Below are positions 30,043-43,332 of a DNA stretch of 64,000 nt, piece by piece. Source of the stretch: Linum tenue. Taxonomy: Eukaryota; Streptophyta; Magnoliopsida; Malpighiales; Linaceae. Under the pieces are notes generated by a model. It was not told the DNA's origin, searched no databases, and was given only the letters and a program-made list of their open reading frames with translations. The stretch spans positions 44,971,134 through 45,035,133 of the forward strand of contig CAMGYJ010000010.1 of the NCBI GenBank assembly GCA_946122785.1. The letters are read 5' to 3'. Position 1 is the stretch's first letter; each line of letters begins with the position of its first letter. Position numbers and translations under genes: made by a program.

Positions 30043-30394
30043 CATAGTTAGTAAATACTCCGTTTAATACACGTATATGTACCCGTACGTACTTTATCCG
30101 TTTAAAACTTCCGTATTCGTATTTTTGTCAAGTCGTTTCATTTTTGTCCGTTCATTTGGTGGCTCCCGTACTAAACACGTATAAAATCCGTATAACACGT
30201 TTTATATCCGTATTTAATGAATTAAATTGTTAAATTTACTATTATTTATATATTTATTTATTTTAAAAAATAGTTTATTTTATATATTTATGACTATTAA
30301 CGTACTATTAAACGTAACATTTGCTTAAAGATGAAGTAAAATACCCGTACGTATTATATCCGTAACTTTCGCGTACCGTATTTTACTAACTATG
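30043..30394. mobile_element. Nonautonomous hAT element E (352 bp), second end-family
   Basis: Ends CATAGTTAGTAAATAC and GTATTTTACTAACTATG are inverted repeats, flanked by a perfect 8-bp duplication gtaggtag (30035-30042 and 30395-30402). The interior is rich in CCGTA/TACGG words in both orientations. Its ends differ from the CAGNGGCG family. Confidence 0.85.
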
Positions 30395-30402
30395 GTAGGT
30401 AG

Positions 30403-31271
30403 TGAATCAAATTAACCATTACGTTAATTGAATGTTTAGCCGGTTAATATATGATGCATGACTTAACTATTTTGTCATATTGATATGATTGTTAAAAGAT
30501 AATCGTTACCTTAGAGTTGAAACATAAATTGTAAAAAAAATTAAAATATGAGAGCTTCAATACTCGTATTTTAACAAATAGCAGATCCAATTTCACAACC
30601 GATAAAAATTTGTTGATCACCATCCCGGGAAAAGGCAAACAAACTAACAACATTGTTTTCAATTTTTGTCTTGAACTAATACTTCACTTGTTTACTCTTT
30701 GAATCTTTTTCTTCGCATGATTAGTTGGACTTTTCGAACGAAAGAAAGGAAGAACAACGAAAAGATGCTAAAAGAAAGTGAAAACCAAAGAACTTCGGTT
30801 TGAAGCAATCCCAACAATCATTCATTTCATGGCTTCCCAAAACGCGTGGATTGAGCCGTAATTCCGAGCTGCCACCTCCTTTCTTCTTTTGTAAAGCCGT
30901 AATTGGAACCTTTAAATGATCACCAGCAATCATTTTTTTGGCATTAGAATATAAGGAAATGGTCTCTCGAAAGGTTAAATTTGGTTTCAACATTCCTGAT
31001 TCCACGCAGTAACCCAGTAAACCGACCTCTGTTCTTTTCTTCCCCACTTATTTAAGTCCCCTCCATTGGCTTTCTCAGCTCCCAAACCAAACCCCTCGGT
31101 ATAAACCCTTTACTGCCAAACCCTTTTCTGGAAACTCTGGGTATCTTCCTCTTCTTCACATTTCATTGGACAGCTCGATCAAAGTTTCCATTTTGAGAGT
31201 GAGGGTACTGGGTTTTGGTTCTTCTTGAAGGCTGCCAGTGGGTAAAGCCTGTTGTTTTTAGCAGATCCAAA
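30403..31271 (+). promoter_or_regulatory. Upstream region of SKS gene 1 with TATA box
   Basis: No gene in this stretch. TATTTAAG at 31049-31056 is the best TATA candidate, giving a leader of roughly 190 nt. The computed frame opening at 31215 uses TTG; the first in-frame ATG is at 31272. Confidence 0.5.
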
Positions 31272-33831
31272 ATGGGGAAGCCAGTTCTGCTCCACTCGTT
31301 ACTACTCTCCGGACTGCTTCTGCTGGCAGTTTTGGATGTTTCATTGGTGAATGCAGACGACCCATATCGTTTCTACACTTGGACTGTCACTTATGGCACC
31401 ATTTCTCCTCTTGGAGCTCCTCAACAGGTGGGTGATTTTGGCTATTTTGAGCACATTTTGTTGATTCTGGGAAATGGGTTTGGTTCAAAGTGTCTGAAAG
31501 TTTACATCTTTGTTCTTGTTTTTGCACATCTCAGGTGATTCTCATCAATGGGCAGTTCCCTGGTCCTCAGCTGGATGTGGTGACTAATGACAACCTTGTT
31601 CTTAATCTCATCAACAAGCTTGATGTACCTTTCCTTTTGACCTGGTAAGACTTTGATTCTTAACCTCCCCTTCGGTATATGCTTTTGGGTCATTGTTTGG
31701 AATTAAAGAGTTTGTGCAATGTTTTCTAGGAATGGGATTAAGCAAAGGAAGAATTCATGGCAAGATGGGGTTCTGGGAACAAATTGCCCAATCCCTCCTG
31801 GCTCCAACTACACCTACAATTTCCAACCAAAAGATCAGATTGGGTCCTTCAACTATTTCCCATCTACTGGTTTCCACAGAGCAGCTGGTGGTTATGGAGC
31901 CATCAATGTGTACCAGAGGCCCAGAATCCCAATTCCTTATGCTACTCCAGATGGAGATTTCACTCTGTTAGTTGGTGACTGGTACAAGACTGACCACAAG
32001 GTGAGCAGAACTGTTTTGGTTGCTCTTTCAATGTTGCAGTCAAGATGAAGTCTTCAATTTGAGTCAACTATGCTTATGGCTTGAGTCCAAGAAATGTCAT
32101 ATGAAGTTTTGACTAATGAAATGAGTTTTAGTATGAAATGAGTGTTCAAGTAAATCAAATGCCTGGAACCGTCAATATGTAGTACAAGCTCTTAAGAATA
32201 TTGGGGGAGGCTGTCTTGTGCTTTGTCTTATGTCTTCTTGTTTGCATACTGTTCTGTACTCATTATATTGGTGTTTTGACTGTTAGTTGAGAACATTGTA
32301 CATTATGATCCTCTTTTGTATTACAGGCATTACAGGCTTCTCTGGATTCAGGCAATTCTCTACCTTTACCAGATGGTGTCCTTATAAATGGCCATACCCA
32401 AGCCACCTTCAGTGGTGATCAAGGTAACTCCCCCTGTCACTACAGTCCTTCTAAAGACTCATATTATTCTTTCAGGCCACTCACTGATTTTATTCTGTCA
32501 TACTCTCTTTTTGTCTACAGGCAAAACCTACAAGTTCAGGGTCTCTAATGTAGGATTGAAGAATACCTTGAACTTCAGGATTCAAGGCCACACAATGAAG
32601 CTGATCGAGGTCGAAGGTTCTCATGTTGTTCAGAACATGTATGACTCTCTGGATGTGCATGTTGGCCAATCTGTCAATGTCTTAGTGACACTGAATCAAG
32701 CTCCCAAGGACTACTACATCGTTGCATCGACTCGTTTCACACCGAAAATGCTTGTGGCCTCTGGTGTTCTGCACTACACCAACTCCCAAACTCCTGTCTC
32801 TGGACCACTTCCTGCTGAACCAAGTTACCAGCTTGATGGCTCCATGGAGCAAGCCAGAACATACAGGTACCCTAATTCACCTTGATAAGATAATTGAAGG
32901 GGGTTTAAAATGGTTTCTTGTATAACAAGCTACATAGCAACTAATTTGATGACAAATTCTCATTGCAGGTGGAACTTGACAGCAAATGCAGCCAGGCCAA
33001 ATCCTCAGGGCTCTTTCCACTATGGAACGATTACAACGACAAAGACAATCATATTGTCGAACTCAGCACCTTTGATTAACGGGAAGCAACGCTACGCGGT
33101 GAATGGGGTCTCATATGTCAATGCTGACACTCCATTGAAGCTTGCTGACTACTTCAACATCCCTGGAGTTTTCAGCACGAGCTCACTCCAAACCGTGCCT
33201 AGTGGTGGTGCTGCAACTGTTGCCACTTCTGCCATCCCAACTTCTCTCCATGATTTCATTGAAGTTGTGTTCCAGAACGACGAGAACACAATGCAATCAT
33301 GGCATCTTGATGGATACGACTTCTGGGTTGTCGGGTAGGCCTCTCGAAACTTCCAAAGTGGCAAAGTCCAAAGCTTTACTCAACTTTAGGTAAATTCCAA
33401 TCAAGGGTCTTAACCATTTTCTGGTTTGAATACTCTGCAGCTTTGGTTCTGGTCAATGGGCACCAGCTAAGAGAAGCACTTACAACCTTGTTGATGCTCT
33501 CACCAGACACACCACTCAGGTAAGAAAGTGACCTGACAAATAAACAATCGCTGATCACAAGCTCCACTCAACTAAGGGATCATTCTATCTAATCGGGGAG
33601 ATTCGATTTGTGATCGTGTTGTTGCAGGTGTATCCAAACTCATGGACAGCCATATTGGTGTCATTGGACAACCAAGGGATGTGGAACATGAGGTCTGCTA
33701 TATGGGAGAGACAATACCTTGGACAGCAGTTCTATCTCAGGGTTTGGTCTCCGGTTCAAAGCCTTGCCAATGAATACTTCATTCCCACCAATGCTCTCCT
33801 TTGCGGCAAAGCTGTTGGGAAGAGTCATTAA
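31272..33831 (+). CDS. SKS: SKU5-similar (SKS) multicopper-oxidase-like protein, gene 1
   Basis: Eight exons: 31272-31427, 31535-31644, 31730-32000, 32327-32423, 32521-32866, 32969-33334, 33441-33519, 33628-33831 (542 aa). Signal peptide with core LLLSGLLLLAVLDVSLVNA, then three cupredoxin-type domains. Copper ligands are mostly gone. The first motif is TWNGIKQ instead of HWHG, the second is GSFNYFPST where laccases have two His, and the third is QSWHLDG with only the middle His. The C-terminal HCH motif is absent. SKS proteins are secreted cell-wall proteins linked to directional growth and pollen or root function. There is no hydrophobic C-terminal tail, so it is probably not GPI-anchored, unlike SKU5. 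First of a same-strand triplet. Confidence 0.92.
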
Positions 33832-34403
33832 AGTGACTGCAGTAGAAAGGAAATCATTGCTATTGTCTGGTGTTCTTATTGGTCATGAGAGGATGGCTAT
33901 AAATGACAAAGACAACGCGGTGGAAAAGAGTGAGATAGAGAGCACATTTGATTCATTGACAGCGTTGTTGTACACCGCAGTTAGAGAGCTTGGTTCTTAT
34001 GTATGATTGATTCTTTCACTTTAAGCTTCCATTAACACTTTATTCGTATGAGGAATATATAGAGCATGATTACATATAATAACTAATTATGGAATTATGA
34101 TCGGAGTGTGCTTTGAGAATCCAATTTTTCTAAAAGAAACATTATTCGGCTTATACCCTTTCTTGTCTAAGGCAAGAAATGATGTACAGGTTAACAATTG
34201 GAAGAGCGAAAGAACACAGACAACATTACAATAGAAAAATTTGAAAGTATGAGAGATCAATCAAAGAGTGATTTGGATTTAGATTGATAATTTTTTTTAT
34301 ATTTCTGACTGATGCCAAGATTGATAGTCCAGTCAAATTTTTCTTCTCATTCTCTTATTTGTTGAGAAACCTTTCACTAAAGAGAGGGTGGTATATCTAT
34401 CTA
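33832..34403. other. 3' flank of SKS gene 1
   Basis: UTR-like sequence to about 34030, then AT-rich DNA with no feature up to the Helitron start. Confidence 0.5.
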
Positions 34404-36869
34404 TCTATACATAATATTATGACAATTCAAAAGTAGTTTGTTGCCACATAAGCATTTGGAGAATTTACAAGGTACCATGGTAGACACTTATTTTTACAAA
34501 CAAAAAAGTTGGTTAATGATCAATTAATGTAGCTATATCTATCTTCTTTTAATATTTTATTTTTATTTTAATGAACATTTATGTAGCTATCTCTATTGTC
34601 TATTAATGTTTTTTTTTATTCAATAATAGTTTTTTGCAATATATATATATATATGTGTAGCAGCAGTATACTTATGTTTGGAGAGTGACATATATTGTAA
34701 TCTTTTAAAAAATATATGTGATTAAATCTAATCAATTAATTTTTATTTTTAATTTTATTAGAACTTAATATAGGTTATAATAAAGAAAGTTTAGATAATC
34801 AATTGAATTTAAAAAACTAACTATAATTTTATGCTTTAGTTATCAAATTGTATCTTTTTCTAATGTTTGTATCTATCAACGAAAACAAGTATTAAATAGC
34901 AAAATGCTTTAAAAGTAGACCTGGCAAATGAGGACCCGACCCGTTGACCCGATCCGAACCCGCCCAAAAAGTAGAGAATGGGTTGTGGTTTTTATATCCC
35001 GAAACCCGAATGACTTGAACCCGATTAACCCGTAGTTTTTGGGTCAGGTCGGGTTGGTTTGTGGGTCGACCCGCTAGACCCGTTTCATTGCATATGTCAC
35101 TCTCAAAATGATAAAATCACTCATACTTTGGTGAGATGTTTAAAAAAAATTATTAGGATTTGAAAGACAAGTTTGGAGTGTTAAGATAATCAAACATAAT
35201 TTGTTTATTGTAGTAGTATTACTTTCGTCATTGTTTTTTTACAATTTGTGCAATTTGTATTTCTTTTCATTAGCGTGGAAGGAGTTGAGCATTTGTTAAT
35301 TGACATGTGCTAGGTAAACTATTGTCGCACATACATAAAAATTAATTTGTGTTCTTTAAAAATTTATGAAGCATGTTTGATATAGTTTCCGAGAACGCTC
35401 ATGACCCGAAATGACCCGAAACCCGATGGGTTAGGTCAATATTTGACCCGAAATCAGCAAACCCATCATGACCCGACCCGTGAAGACCCGTAACCCGAGA
35501 TTTCCAATCAGAAATTACCCAACCCGACCTGATTGCCAGGTCTATTTAAAATTTGTTTTTTCATTTTGATAGAAACTTGACGAAGCCATAATATAGTACT
35601 TGATTGTGCAAATGAAGATGATAAAGAAAGACAACTTTTATTCTCTCTTATAATGCATGCTTCCATTTCTTATTTTCGCTTACATTTGTTCATATTTCCC
35701 CTTATTTTTCTTAACAGTTTACATATTTCGGTCAAACAAAGGTGTTAATTACACTTAAAAATACATTAAACTCTTTATATTTTTATATGTATATTATGAC
35801 ATATCTTGAGTAAGAAAATAATATCTAGACCTTGAATTGACTGGAGTTTCTCAAACCCTTACAGAATAAAATCTAGGTCTTAAATTTATAAATCTCATAC
35901 CCTAAGATCAATTTAATTATAAACAAAAATCAACGGTCATGATTCGTCAAAATATATACAACAAATTACATGCACAATCTTAGGAGTTCAGCTCTATGAT
36001 TTAGATAACTAAGACCCAGGGTTCACTCATCAAGGGTTAGGGTATAGTATCATGCCCACAAATCTTGTTAATTCGTGGTCCAAATAGCATTGTCTTACTT
36101 AGAGTATAGTATCATGCTTAGATATTGACAAAATATGTGGCATTACACCAACAAAATGAAGATATTAGTATAAGTAATGGAATTTTTATCCCAAAACAAA
36201 CACCAAATATCAATAAATTTTAGCAAATGCATATTTGATAAGTTAGAAAATTATACACCAATGGACCATGTTAAGATTAGAACCCTCGACGGTGTGTGAG
36301 TATCTTGGACCAAGATTCTAAACAACGACCATGAGTTGAGGGTGAGTCTAAATTAAACTTCAGGAATTAACAATTGGTACATATTGTATAAGATATTAAA
36401 TTGAGTGTCTTGATGGACAAATATGATCTTACACTAAGACAATAAACTTTCAATTGGGATGACCAAATTTATCTAATATTGAAGTACCTTTATAAAATAA
36501 ACTTTAACTAAGTTGTCGTCATCTTGAACATCATTGGTTGAGAGTTCGTCCAAACTCGAGATTCATTTGATGGCATATATTGTATAAGATGAAAAAAATT
36601 GAGTATCGTTGTTGACAAATCTTGACATAAGATTCTATATGGGACGTGATATATCTTTGTGGCATGATTTATGATAAGAGAATCGAAGCATCATAAGTGA
36701 ATGTGCTAAGTATTGAGAATTTATAATTTATAGACGCACCACGTACTCACGTATGAATGCAAATGTAAAAAAATTTAGAAGATCCAAAATAGTTTAAACA
36801 TATAGATAAATTAATTAATTTAAATGATAAAATGAAAATCACCGGCCAACGGGCCGGGTAAAAAGCTAG
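34404..36869 (+). mobile_element. Nonautonomous Helitron (about 2.5 kb)
   Basis: The right end has the Helitron signature: hairpin CCGGCC-AACG-GGCCGG (36842-36857), eight bases, then CTAG (36866-36869) followed by host T. The left end is placed at TCTATACATAATATTATGAC (34404) preceded by host A, with the CCACATAAGC-type text common in plant Helitron 5' regions shortly after. Insertion between A and T without duplication fits. No RepHel coding. The left end is inferred and less certain than the right. hAT element F is nested within. Confidence 0.68.
34916..35544. mobile_element. Nonautonomous hAT element F (629 bp) with ACCCG-rich subtermini
   Basis: Ends TAGACCTGGCAAATGAGG and GATTGCCAGGTCTA are inverted repeats. 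Near-matching 8-bp duplications tttaaaag (34908-34915) and tttaaaat (35545-35552) flank it. Both subterminal regions carry many ACCCG/CGGGT words (GACCCGACCCG, GACCCGAAACCCG), a pattern of a well-spread plant hAT MITE group. Confidence 0.8.
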
Positions 36870-38249
36870 TTTATATTATTTTTCAACATTTTTGTTTGAA
36901 GTGTGTACACCTACCCTTCAGAGGGGAAGTAAAACATCTTTGAAACCCATTAACAAATCACGGTGTCATTTATATCATCTATATTTAGATTGTATTGAAC
37001 TATATCGAAGTATAATTCTATTCGATAAGATAGAATTCTCAAACTAATGAATTCTTGAAATCAGATGCATAGGGTTCTCTTAAATAAAGAGAAATATTTT
37101 GATATGATCACACCAAAATCGTTCAAGTTGAATCGAATGAATATCTAGTCAAATTAATTCCATCAATTTTCCTATATTTTTCACTAAATTGAAAAACAAC
37201 CTTAAAAATTGAAATGAAAAGTGAATGAGGCTTTGAAAGAAGCTAGGGTTTCTACCAAAAAAAGAAGAAGCTAGTTTAAGTATTGTAAATGTTGTGTTGA
37301 GACTTTCAAAATGTCACACTATAAGTGCGTTAATAGCATTTGTGACCTTAAACGTTTAGTTGATGGTTAGATAACACATCATTGCAACATGTAACAATAC
37401 TAATATTAAATAATATTTCTAGAAAGCTATATTTATTAAGAAATTCGAAATAAAATATATTGTCAACTAGTGAGCTCTTTGGTAGTACAATTCTCATTTC
37501 AAAAATTTACAATTAATTTGACATTATGCAAAAGTTTACAATTCTCATTCGAAATAATATTTCGTTGATCGGTGTTTGCTTAAGTTATCAATGATCCGGT
37601 CGATGGTCAATTACCCGAAATTTAGCTTGTTTGCGACATGACGACAATGAGTAATGCTTTCTCCGTCGTAACAAAAAAGCTGAATTAACTCGGAGAAAAG
37701 TTTGCAGCATAACCAAAAATCCCAAATGGGAAATTGACTTTGCAATATTCCTTTCATGAGGTGGAAATGGAACCCTAGTTGCAAGTTTGCATCCTGAGAA
37801 GGTCACAACTCACAACCAATACCTGCACCAAATAATTGCAGCAACATGACTCCAACTCCCAAGAGACACTGATTTTGATTAATCTTCACGTCCTGCTCCA
37901 CTTCCCCGCCATTCTGGGGTCAACATTCCTCATATTCAACATTCTACTCTGTAATCCAGCGGAGCACACCTCCTTCCAAGCTCTGCCCTTATTTATAGTT
38001 TCTGAGCTGTGACCCCCGTTTTGCAGTAACTCTGAAACATACCTTCAAACTCTCTCCATCTCTCTCTCGCTCTCTTTAGGTAATGCTCTTGTCCTTCTCT
38101 TCCACGTTTTCTGGTGAACTTGAAAGCTGCCATTCTTGACAATGATGTTACTGCATTTGGCTTTCAAGTTGACCTTTTTTTTCTTCATTATTGTGTTGTC
38201 CCTTTTGTGATCCAACTGAAATCTCTGTTCTTCTTCTGCAGGTTCGAAA
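36870..38249 (+). promoter_or_regulatory. Intergenic DNA and SKS gene 2 upstream region
   Basis: 36870-37900 holds no recognised feature. TTATTTATAG at 37989-37998 is the TATA candidate. The 5' UTR probably carries an intron, 38080-38241 (TTTAG|GTAATG to CTTCTGCAG), ending eight bases before the ATG at 38250. Confidence 0.5.
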
Positions 38250-40496
38250 ATGGGGAAGCAATCTTTGCTGCACTTGCTCTGTGGAGTCTGTCTGCTAGCT
38301 GTTTTGAGCGTTTCCTTGGTCAATGCAGAAAACCCATATCGGTTCTACACTTGGACTGTCACTTATGGCACCATTTCTCCCTTGGGAGTGCCTCAGAGGG
38401 TTTGTGATTTCTAGCCACATTTTTGCCATTCTGGAGAAATGGGTTTGGTTCTGATTGTCTGAAAGTTTCCATCTTTGTTCTACTCTCAGGTTATTCTCAT
38501 CAATGGCCAATTCCCTGGTCCTCAACTGGATGTGGTCACTAATGACAACCTTGTCATCAACCTTTTCAACAAGCTCGATGTGCCTTTCCTTCTGACATGG
38601 TAATTGACTAGTGTTCTTCTTCTTTTTGACTAGCTAGGGTGAAGGTTTCTTTAGGTTGATGCTCTGTGACAATGGTGAAATGTACAGGAATGGGATTAAG
38701 CAAAGGAAGAATTCATGGCAAGATGGAGTTTTGGGAACAAATTGCCCCATCCCTCCAGGGTCCAACTACACTTACAACATCCAACCAAAAGATCAGATCG
38801 GGTCCTTCACTTATTTCCCATCCACTGGCTTCCACAAAGCAGCAGGTGGGTATGGAGCCATTAATGTCAACCAGAGGCCTGGAATTGCTGTTCCTTATGC
38901 ACCTCCTGCTGGGGATTTCACTCTCCTTGTTGGTGACTGGTACAAGGTTGATCACAAGGTGAGCCATCTAAACATGGTGGGTTTGGACTTCTGATATGAT
39001 CATTGTTTTGTGCCTTTCTCAATGTTCTTTGTTTATCTCTGCAGAAGTTACAAAGTTCTATGGATTCAGGAAACTCTCTGATTCCACCCCATGGTGTCCT
39101 TATAAATGGCAAAACTCAAGCTACCTTCAATGGTGATCAAGGTAAATCCTAGAACTACCTGTTTCAGTTTACTCATTTGCTTTCATGGGATTCAGCAATG
39201 AAAACCTGTTATCTCTGTGGTTCACAGGCAAAACCTACAAGTTCAGGATCTCCAATGTGGGATTGAGTCTAACTTTGAACTTTAGGATCCAAAGCCACAC
39301 CATGAAGCTAGTTGAGGTTGAAGGGTCTCATGTGATGCAGAACACATACGACTCTCTTGATGTACATGTTGGCCAATCTGTCACCGTCTTGGTCACGTTG
39401 AACCAAGCTCCTAAAGACTACTACATCGTTGCATCGACCCGTTTCACCACCAGGAAGCTGTCTGCATCTGGCATTCTGCACTACTCGAACTCCAAAACTT
39501 CGGTCTCTGGACCGCTACCTGCTGAGCCAACTTACCAGCTTCATGGCTCCATGCTGCAGGCCAGAACTTACAGGTAAGTTGAAGAAGGAAAAAAATTTCT
39601 AAAGGTTTCTTGTAGAACAAGCTACCATTCGAGTCATAATTTAAATTCTAATTGCAGGTGGAACTTGACATCAAATGCAGCCAGGCCAAACCCTCAGGGA
39701 TCTTTCCATTATGGAACCATAAAAACAACCAAGACCATTGTACTGTCCAATTCAGCAACCAAAATCAACGGGAAGCAACGCTACGCGGTGAATGGGGTCT
39801 CGTATGTAAACCCCGATACTCCATTGAAGCTTGCTGACTACTTCAACATCCCTGGAGTTTTCAGCATGAACTCACTCAAAACTACTCCAACTACTGGTGC
39901 TGCAACTCTTGCTACTTCTGTAGTCCCAACTTCCCTCCATGATTTCATCGAATTCGTGTTCCAGAACAACGAAAACACCATGCAGTCCTGGCATCTAGAT
40001 GGCTCTTCCTTCTGGGTTGTTGGGTAGGCCTCTCAAACACTCCCAGATTCCAATTCTTTCCTTAACCTTATAGTAGATGCCAATCAAGGGTCTCAACTCT
40101 TGACCAATTTTGTTATTTTGGAACATTCTGCAGCTTTGGCTCTGGTCAATGGACACCAGCTAAGAGAAACACTTACAACCTTGCTGATGCTGTTGCCAGA
40201 CACACCACTCAGGTAATAAGAATGCCACTTTACAACACGAAATATCGTCGATCGATCATGAACTTCGATCTGATCTCCAATGTTCATTGCAGGTGTATCC
40301 AAACTCATGGACAGCCATCTTGGTGTCATTGGACAACCAAGGGATGTGGAACATGAGATCTGCTATATGGGAAAGGCAATACCTTGGCCAGCAATTCTAT
40401 CTCAGGGTTTGGACTGCAGAAAAAAGCCTTGCCAATGAATACAACATTCCTTCCAATGCTCTTCTCTGCGGCAAAGCTGCTGGGAGGAAACCATAG
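38250..40496 (+). CDS. SKS: SKU5-similar (SKS) multicopper-oxidase-like protein, gene 2
   Basis: Eight exons: 38250-38399, 38490-38599, 38688-38958, 39045-39141, 39228-39573, 39658-40023, 40134-40212, 40293-40496 (540 aa). Exons 2-8 are exactly the same lengths as in gene 1, and the proteins are close paralogues. Signal peptide LLCGVCLLAVLSVSLVNA; mature start ENPYRFYTWTVTYGT. The same copper-ligand losses are present: TWNGIKQRKNSWQDG, FTYFPSTGFH, QSWHLDGSSFW. Conserved stretches TMKLVEVEGSHVMQNTYDSL and QVYPNSWTAILVSLDNQGMW are family hallmarks. It ends CGKAAGRKP with no GPI signal. A tandem duplicate of gene 1; the Helitron lies in the spacer between them. Confidence 0.92.
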
Positions 40497-43323
40497 AAGC
40501 TGATCGGATGAATGAATACTGAATAGAGTTTAATGCTGATCTTCTTAGTTAGGCCATGAGGGGATGGCTGGAAATGAAGAGAACAAACAAACAGAACAAG
40601 ACTGAGGGAGGAATTTGAGACAAAACACAGTTACAGAACAATGTTGGATTTGTTGAATTGTTTATTGTTTTAGCTTAGAAGTTTGACAGTACGATCTCTA
40701 CATGTAATGATTCTTTTTTACTTTTAACATTTCATTCAATTGAGGGGAAGGTGATTATAGTTTGATTACGATATGAAAATTACTATGTTTGTGTATGTAA
40801 TGAAAGTTCATTTTGAATTGCCTCATACAAAATAATGAAATTCAGTACTGAGCTTCCATTAAAGTAGGATATTGGAAATGATTAAAGAGCTTTCAAATCT
40901 AACATATAGTTGTGGTTATGCAATATGAAAGTTGAATGCGAGGCCGGTATGCAGTTTGCTATTGCGTCTATGAATTATCGGTATTCGTTTTAGGAAAAAA
41001 TGTGAACAACATGAGTTAGTTGCGCCACGCAGTTTCGATTTGACCCGCTGACCGCATAAAATGTAGACTGCATGCTAGAATACAAGTTTGACGATACAAT
41101 TCGATTTAACTGCATATGCAATACGGTGCGATTTGGAGCTGTCAGACTGCACCAATATTCACCCTAGACCTGGCCCATCACACTAGTGACTCGACTTCAA
41201 ATCCAAGAAATGGAGAACCCGTTTTGCCGGGCCAGTGATTGGGAAATTCGTGTTGGGCCAGTCACTGAAACGGCTTAATGGGCCAATTTCGGTAGATGGA
41301 TCTGCATGCAACTCAAAGTCCAAAGTCCAAACCCAGAAGATCATTAAACAAAGGAAATGCTTTACCAAAAAAAAAAAAAATGTAGGGAGTATGCATCAGA
41401 TCTTCTTCTTGAAGCTAAAATGTCAGAAGATGGTTTTCTGTTGTTCCCCATATGTCTGTGGTAAGATGACGGATTTCTCTAAATTCAAATCTAATATAAG
41501 GAGTGCGTCCATTAAAAAAAATCCGATAAAATACTTATTGGGTTTTAGAAGAGTAAATCCAATTCAATGGTTATATACGGGTGCATGGATATCCATGAGT
41601 TCACGAACATAACTATAAATTATTTCTGCGAGTACACATGTCTTAATATTATTAAAAAAAATTCAATAAATATACCTCTACAAAGATTAATAACTTCCAT
41701 AAATTATTCATATTGTTAGGTTTTACGGACATAAAGACTAATAACATTAACATCAAATAAATTATCCACATTGTTCATATTAGATACAATTTATACAGAA
41801 GTATGTCGCTTTGCTTTTTTGCGTACGGAACGGTGGAAAGCGAGTTGGGTTTTGACAGAACCAATACCTAATTCACTATTTTCAAAAAGCGGTTAAAACC
41901 CTTACCTGACCTATCAACACTGGATTTTAATATTTTACCACACTTTAACAAAATTAAATGAGATTAGATACCCATTGATTCGGATTCTAGTGTCTATCAC
42001 TAATCTGTACTATTTAGTTAGTGCTTTGTTTTGAAACTAGAAGCAAGATCCATCCAATCCCATTCATCACAAGCACATGCTCAGAATTCAATTCCACATG
42101 TGATGGAATGAAGTAGGCAGTGTCCAAATCACTTTAAATTCTGTTTGGCATGTGCCATTTTCATCCAATTCATGCTTGTGCTCAACTTTCTCTCCCAATT
42201 TGAGATCCAACCTTGGGATTCAGTCAGTCTGTGGTTAACTAGGCCTTCACCGCGAAAGTTCCAACAGTTGACTTTGCTCTGTTTTTTGTTCCTTTCTCAA
42301 ACTTGGCAAATCGTACTCGGTTTACCAACTGCTACGTAAAGCTAGCTGTGGCCTGTGTTATGTATGCTTCTCAATACCATTGGCAAGTAGTTGTGGTTCT
42401 AAGTTCTAACCGTCGTCTCTCCATGAAAGAGGGAGAATAGAGGGTGGAAAAAAAAATTGTGAAAAATTGGAGAGATTCCGATTTATAAGTTTTGCTGTAG
42501 TACATGAGAGTTAAAGAAAAAATTTGGGGGGAAATTGGAGGGTTCTAATCGTCGGTTAATCAAATAAGCGTTTAACAAATTGTTTGACAGTATTAAACAA
42601 AAATAATCGATTAGTAACCGGATCAATAGAAGGCCTGTCTATTTTTCAGTTGTGCATTTTGTAGATTTTTCTCTACCTATGTATGTGTTCAAGAGAGGAA
42701 TGAGAAAAGAGTGATGAGTGCGAACTGGGCGAGGCGAGCTGTTGTTGACGGAAAAAATTGAGGCACAGTCTTTGCTTTGGGTGTTTATCTCGGTTTAAAA
42801 AAAAAGTAATCTTAGCTTGACAATATAATATTGATGACTACATTTCAATCACAAAATTGACGATATTCTTTGCCTCTTTCAATTTTAGGGTTCGCATTAG
42901 GAGGAAATTAAGGAAAGAAGAAAAAGGTCTTGGCAGGAAAGAGATTGTTTGTTTGAAATTCGTGAATTTATTTGAGAGGCACATTATCATTTTGGGAAGA
43001 AAAACATAAATATTCATATTCGATTAGTTGACAGTTAACCGTCAATCGACTATTAGAGAATGGATTACACCGTAAACTATTTCAACTTATCTATAACTAC
43101 ACCATTAACTTATAAATTATGATTAGTAATAATCATTGTCGATGTAACTAATAACCGACTAACCGAATATCACCCTCCACTATTGTTATGCAATAGCAAC
43201 CAATACTTGAAAGGAAACTACTCACTAAACGACTTTTCAACAGCGTGAACAGAAAAAATGTTGATTTTTTGGCGGGAAACCAACTAAACCAAACTGAGGG
43301 GAGAGAACCAAGAGACTTGTATC
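40497..43323. other. Intergenic region between SKS gene 2 and the second MULE-type MITE
   Basis: No gene recognised. About 40900-41170 has TGCGGT/ACCGCA-type words in both orientations and looks like a decayed MITE without clear ends. 41440-41945 is a copy of a dispersed repeat listed separately. 42400-43300 is AT-rich and featureless. Confidence 0.4.
41440..41945. repeat. Dispersed repeat family X, copy 1
   Basis: It shares an ordered set of words with 51900-52395 and 57480-57905: AAATCCAATTCAA / AACTCAATCCAAC, ATGGATA with nearby CATAAC, TTTATATTATCAAAGA-like text, AAAGATTAATAAC, AAATTATTCATAT, then GAAGTATGTCGCTTTGCT / GAAGTCACTTTACT and GGGTTTTGACA. Strongly diverged. Superfamily unknown, no TSD found. 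Confidence 0.5.
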
Positions 43324-43332
43324 AAAGTTCAT

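Noticed and set aside
31215..31271. Upstream in-frame extension of SKS gene 1
   Set aside because: The frame opens with TTG, and the Met at 31272 is followed directly by a good signal peptide.
40900..41170. A further MITE with TGCGGT-type ends
   Set aside because: Words are mirrored but neither termini nor a target duplication could be placed.
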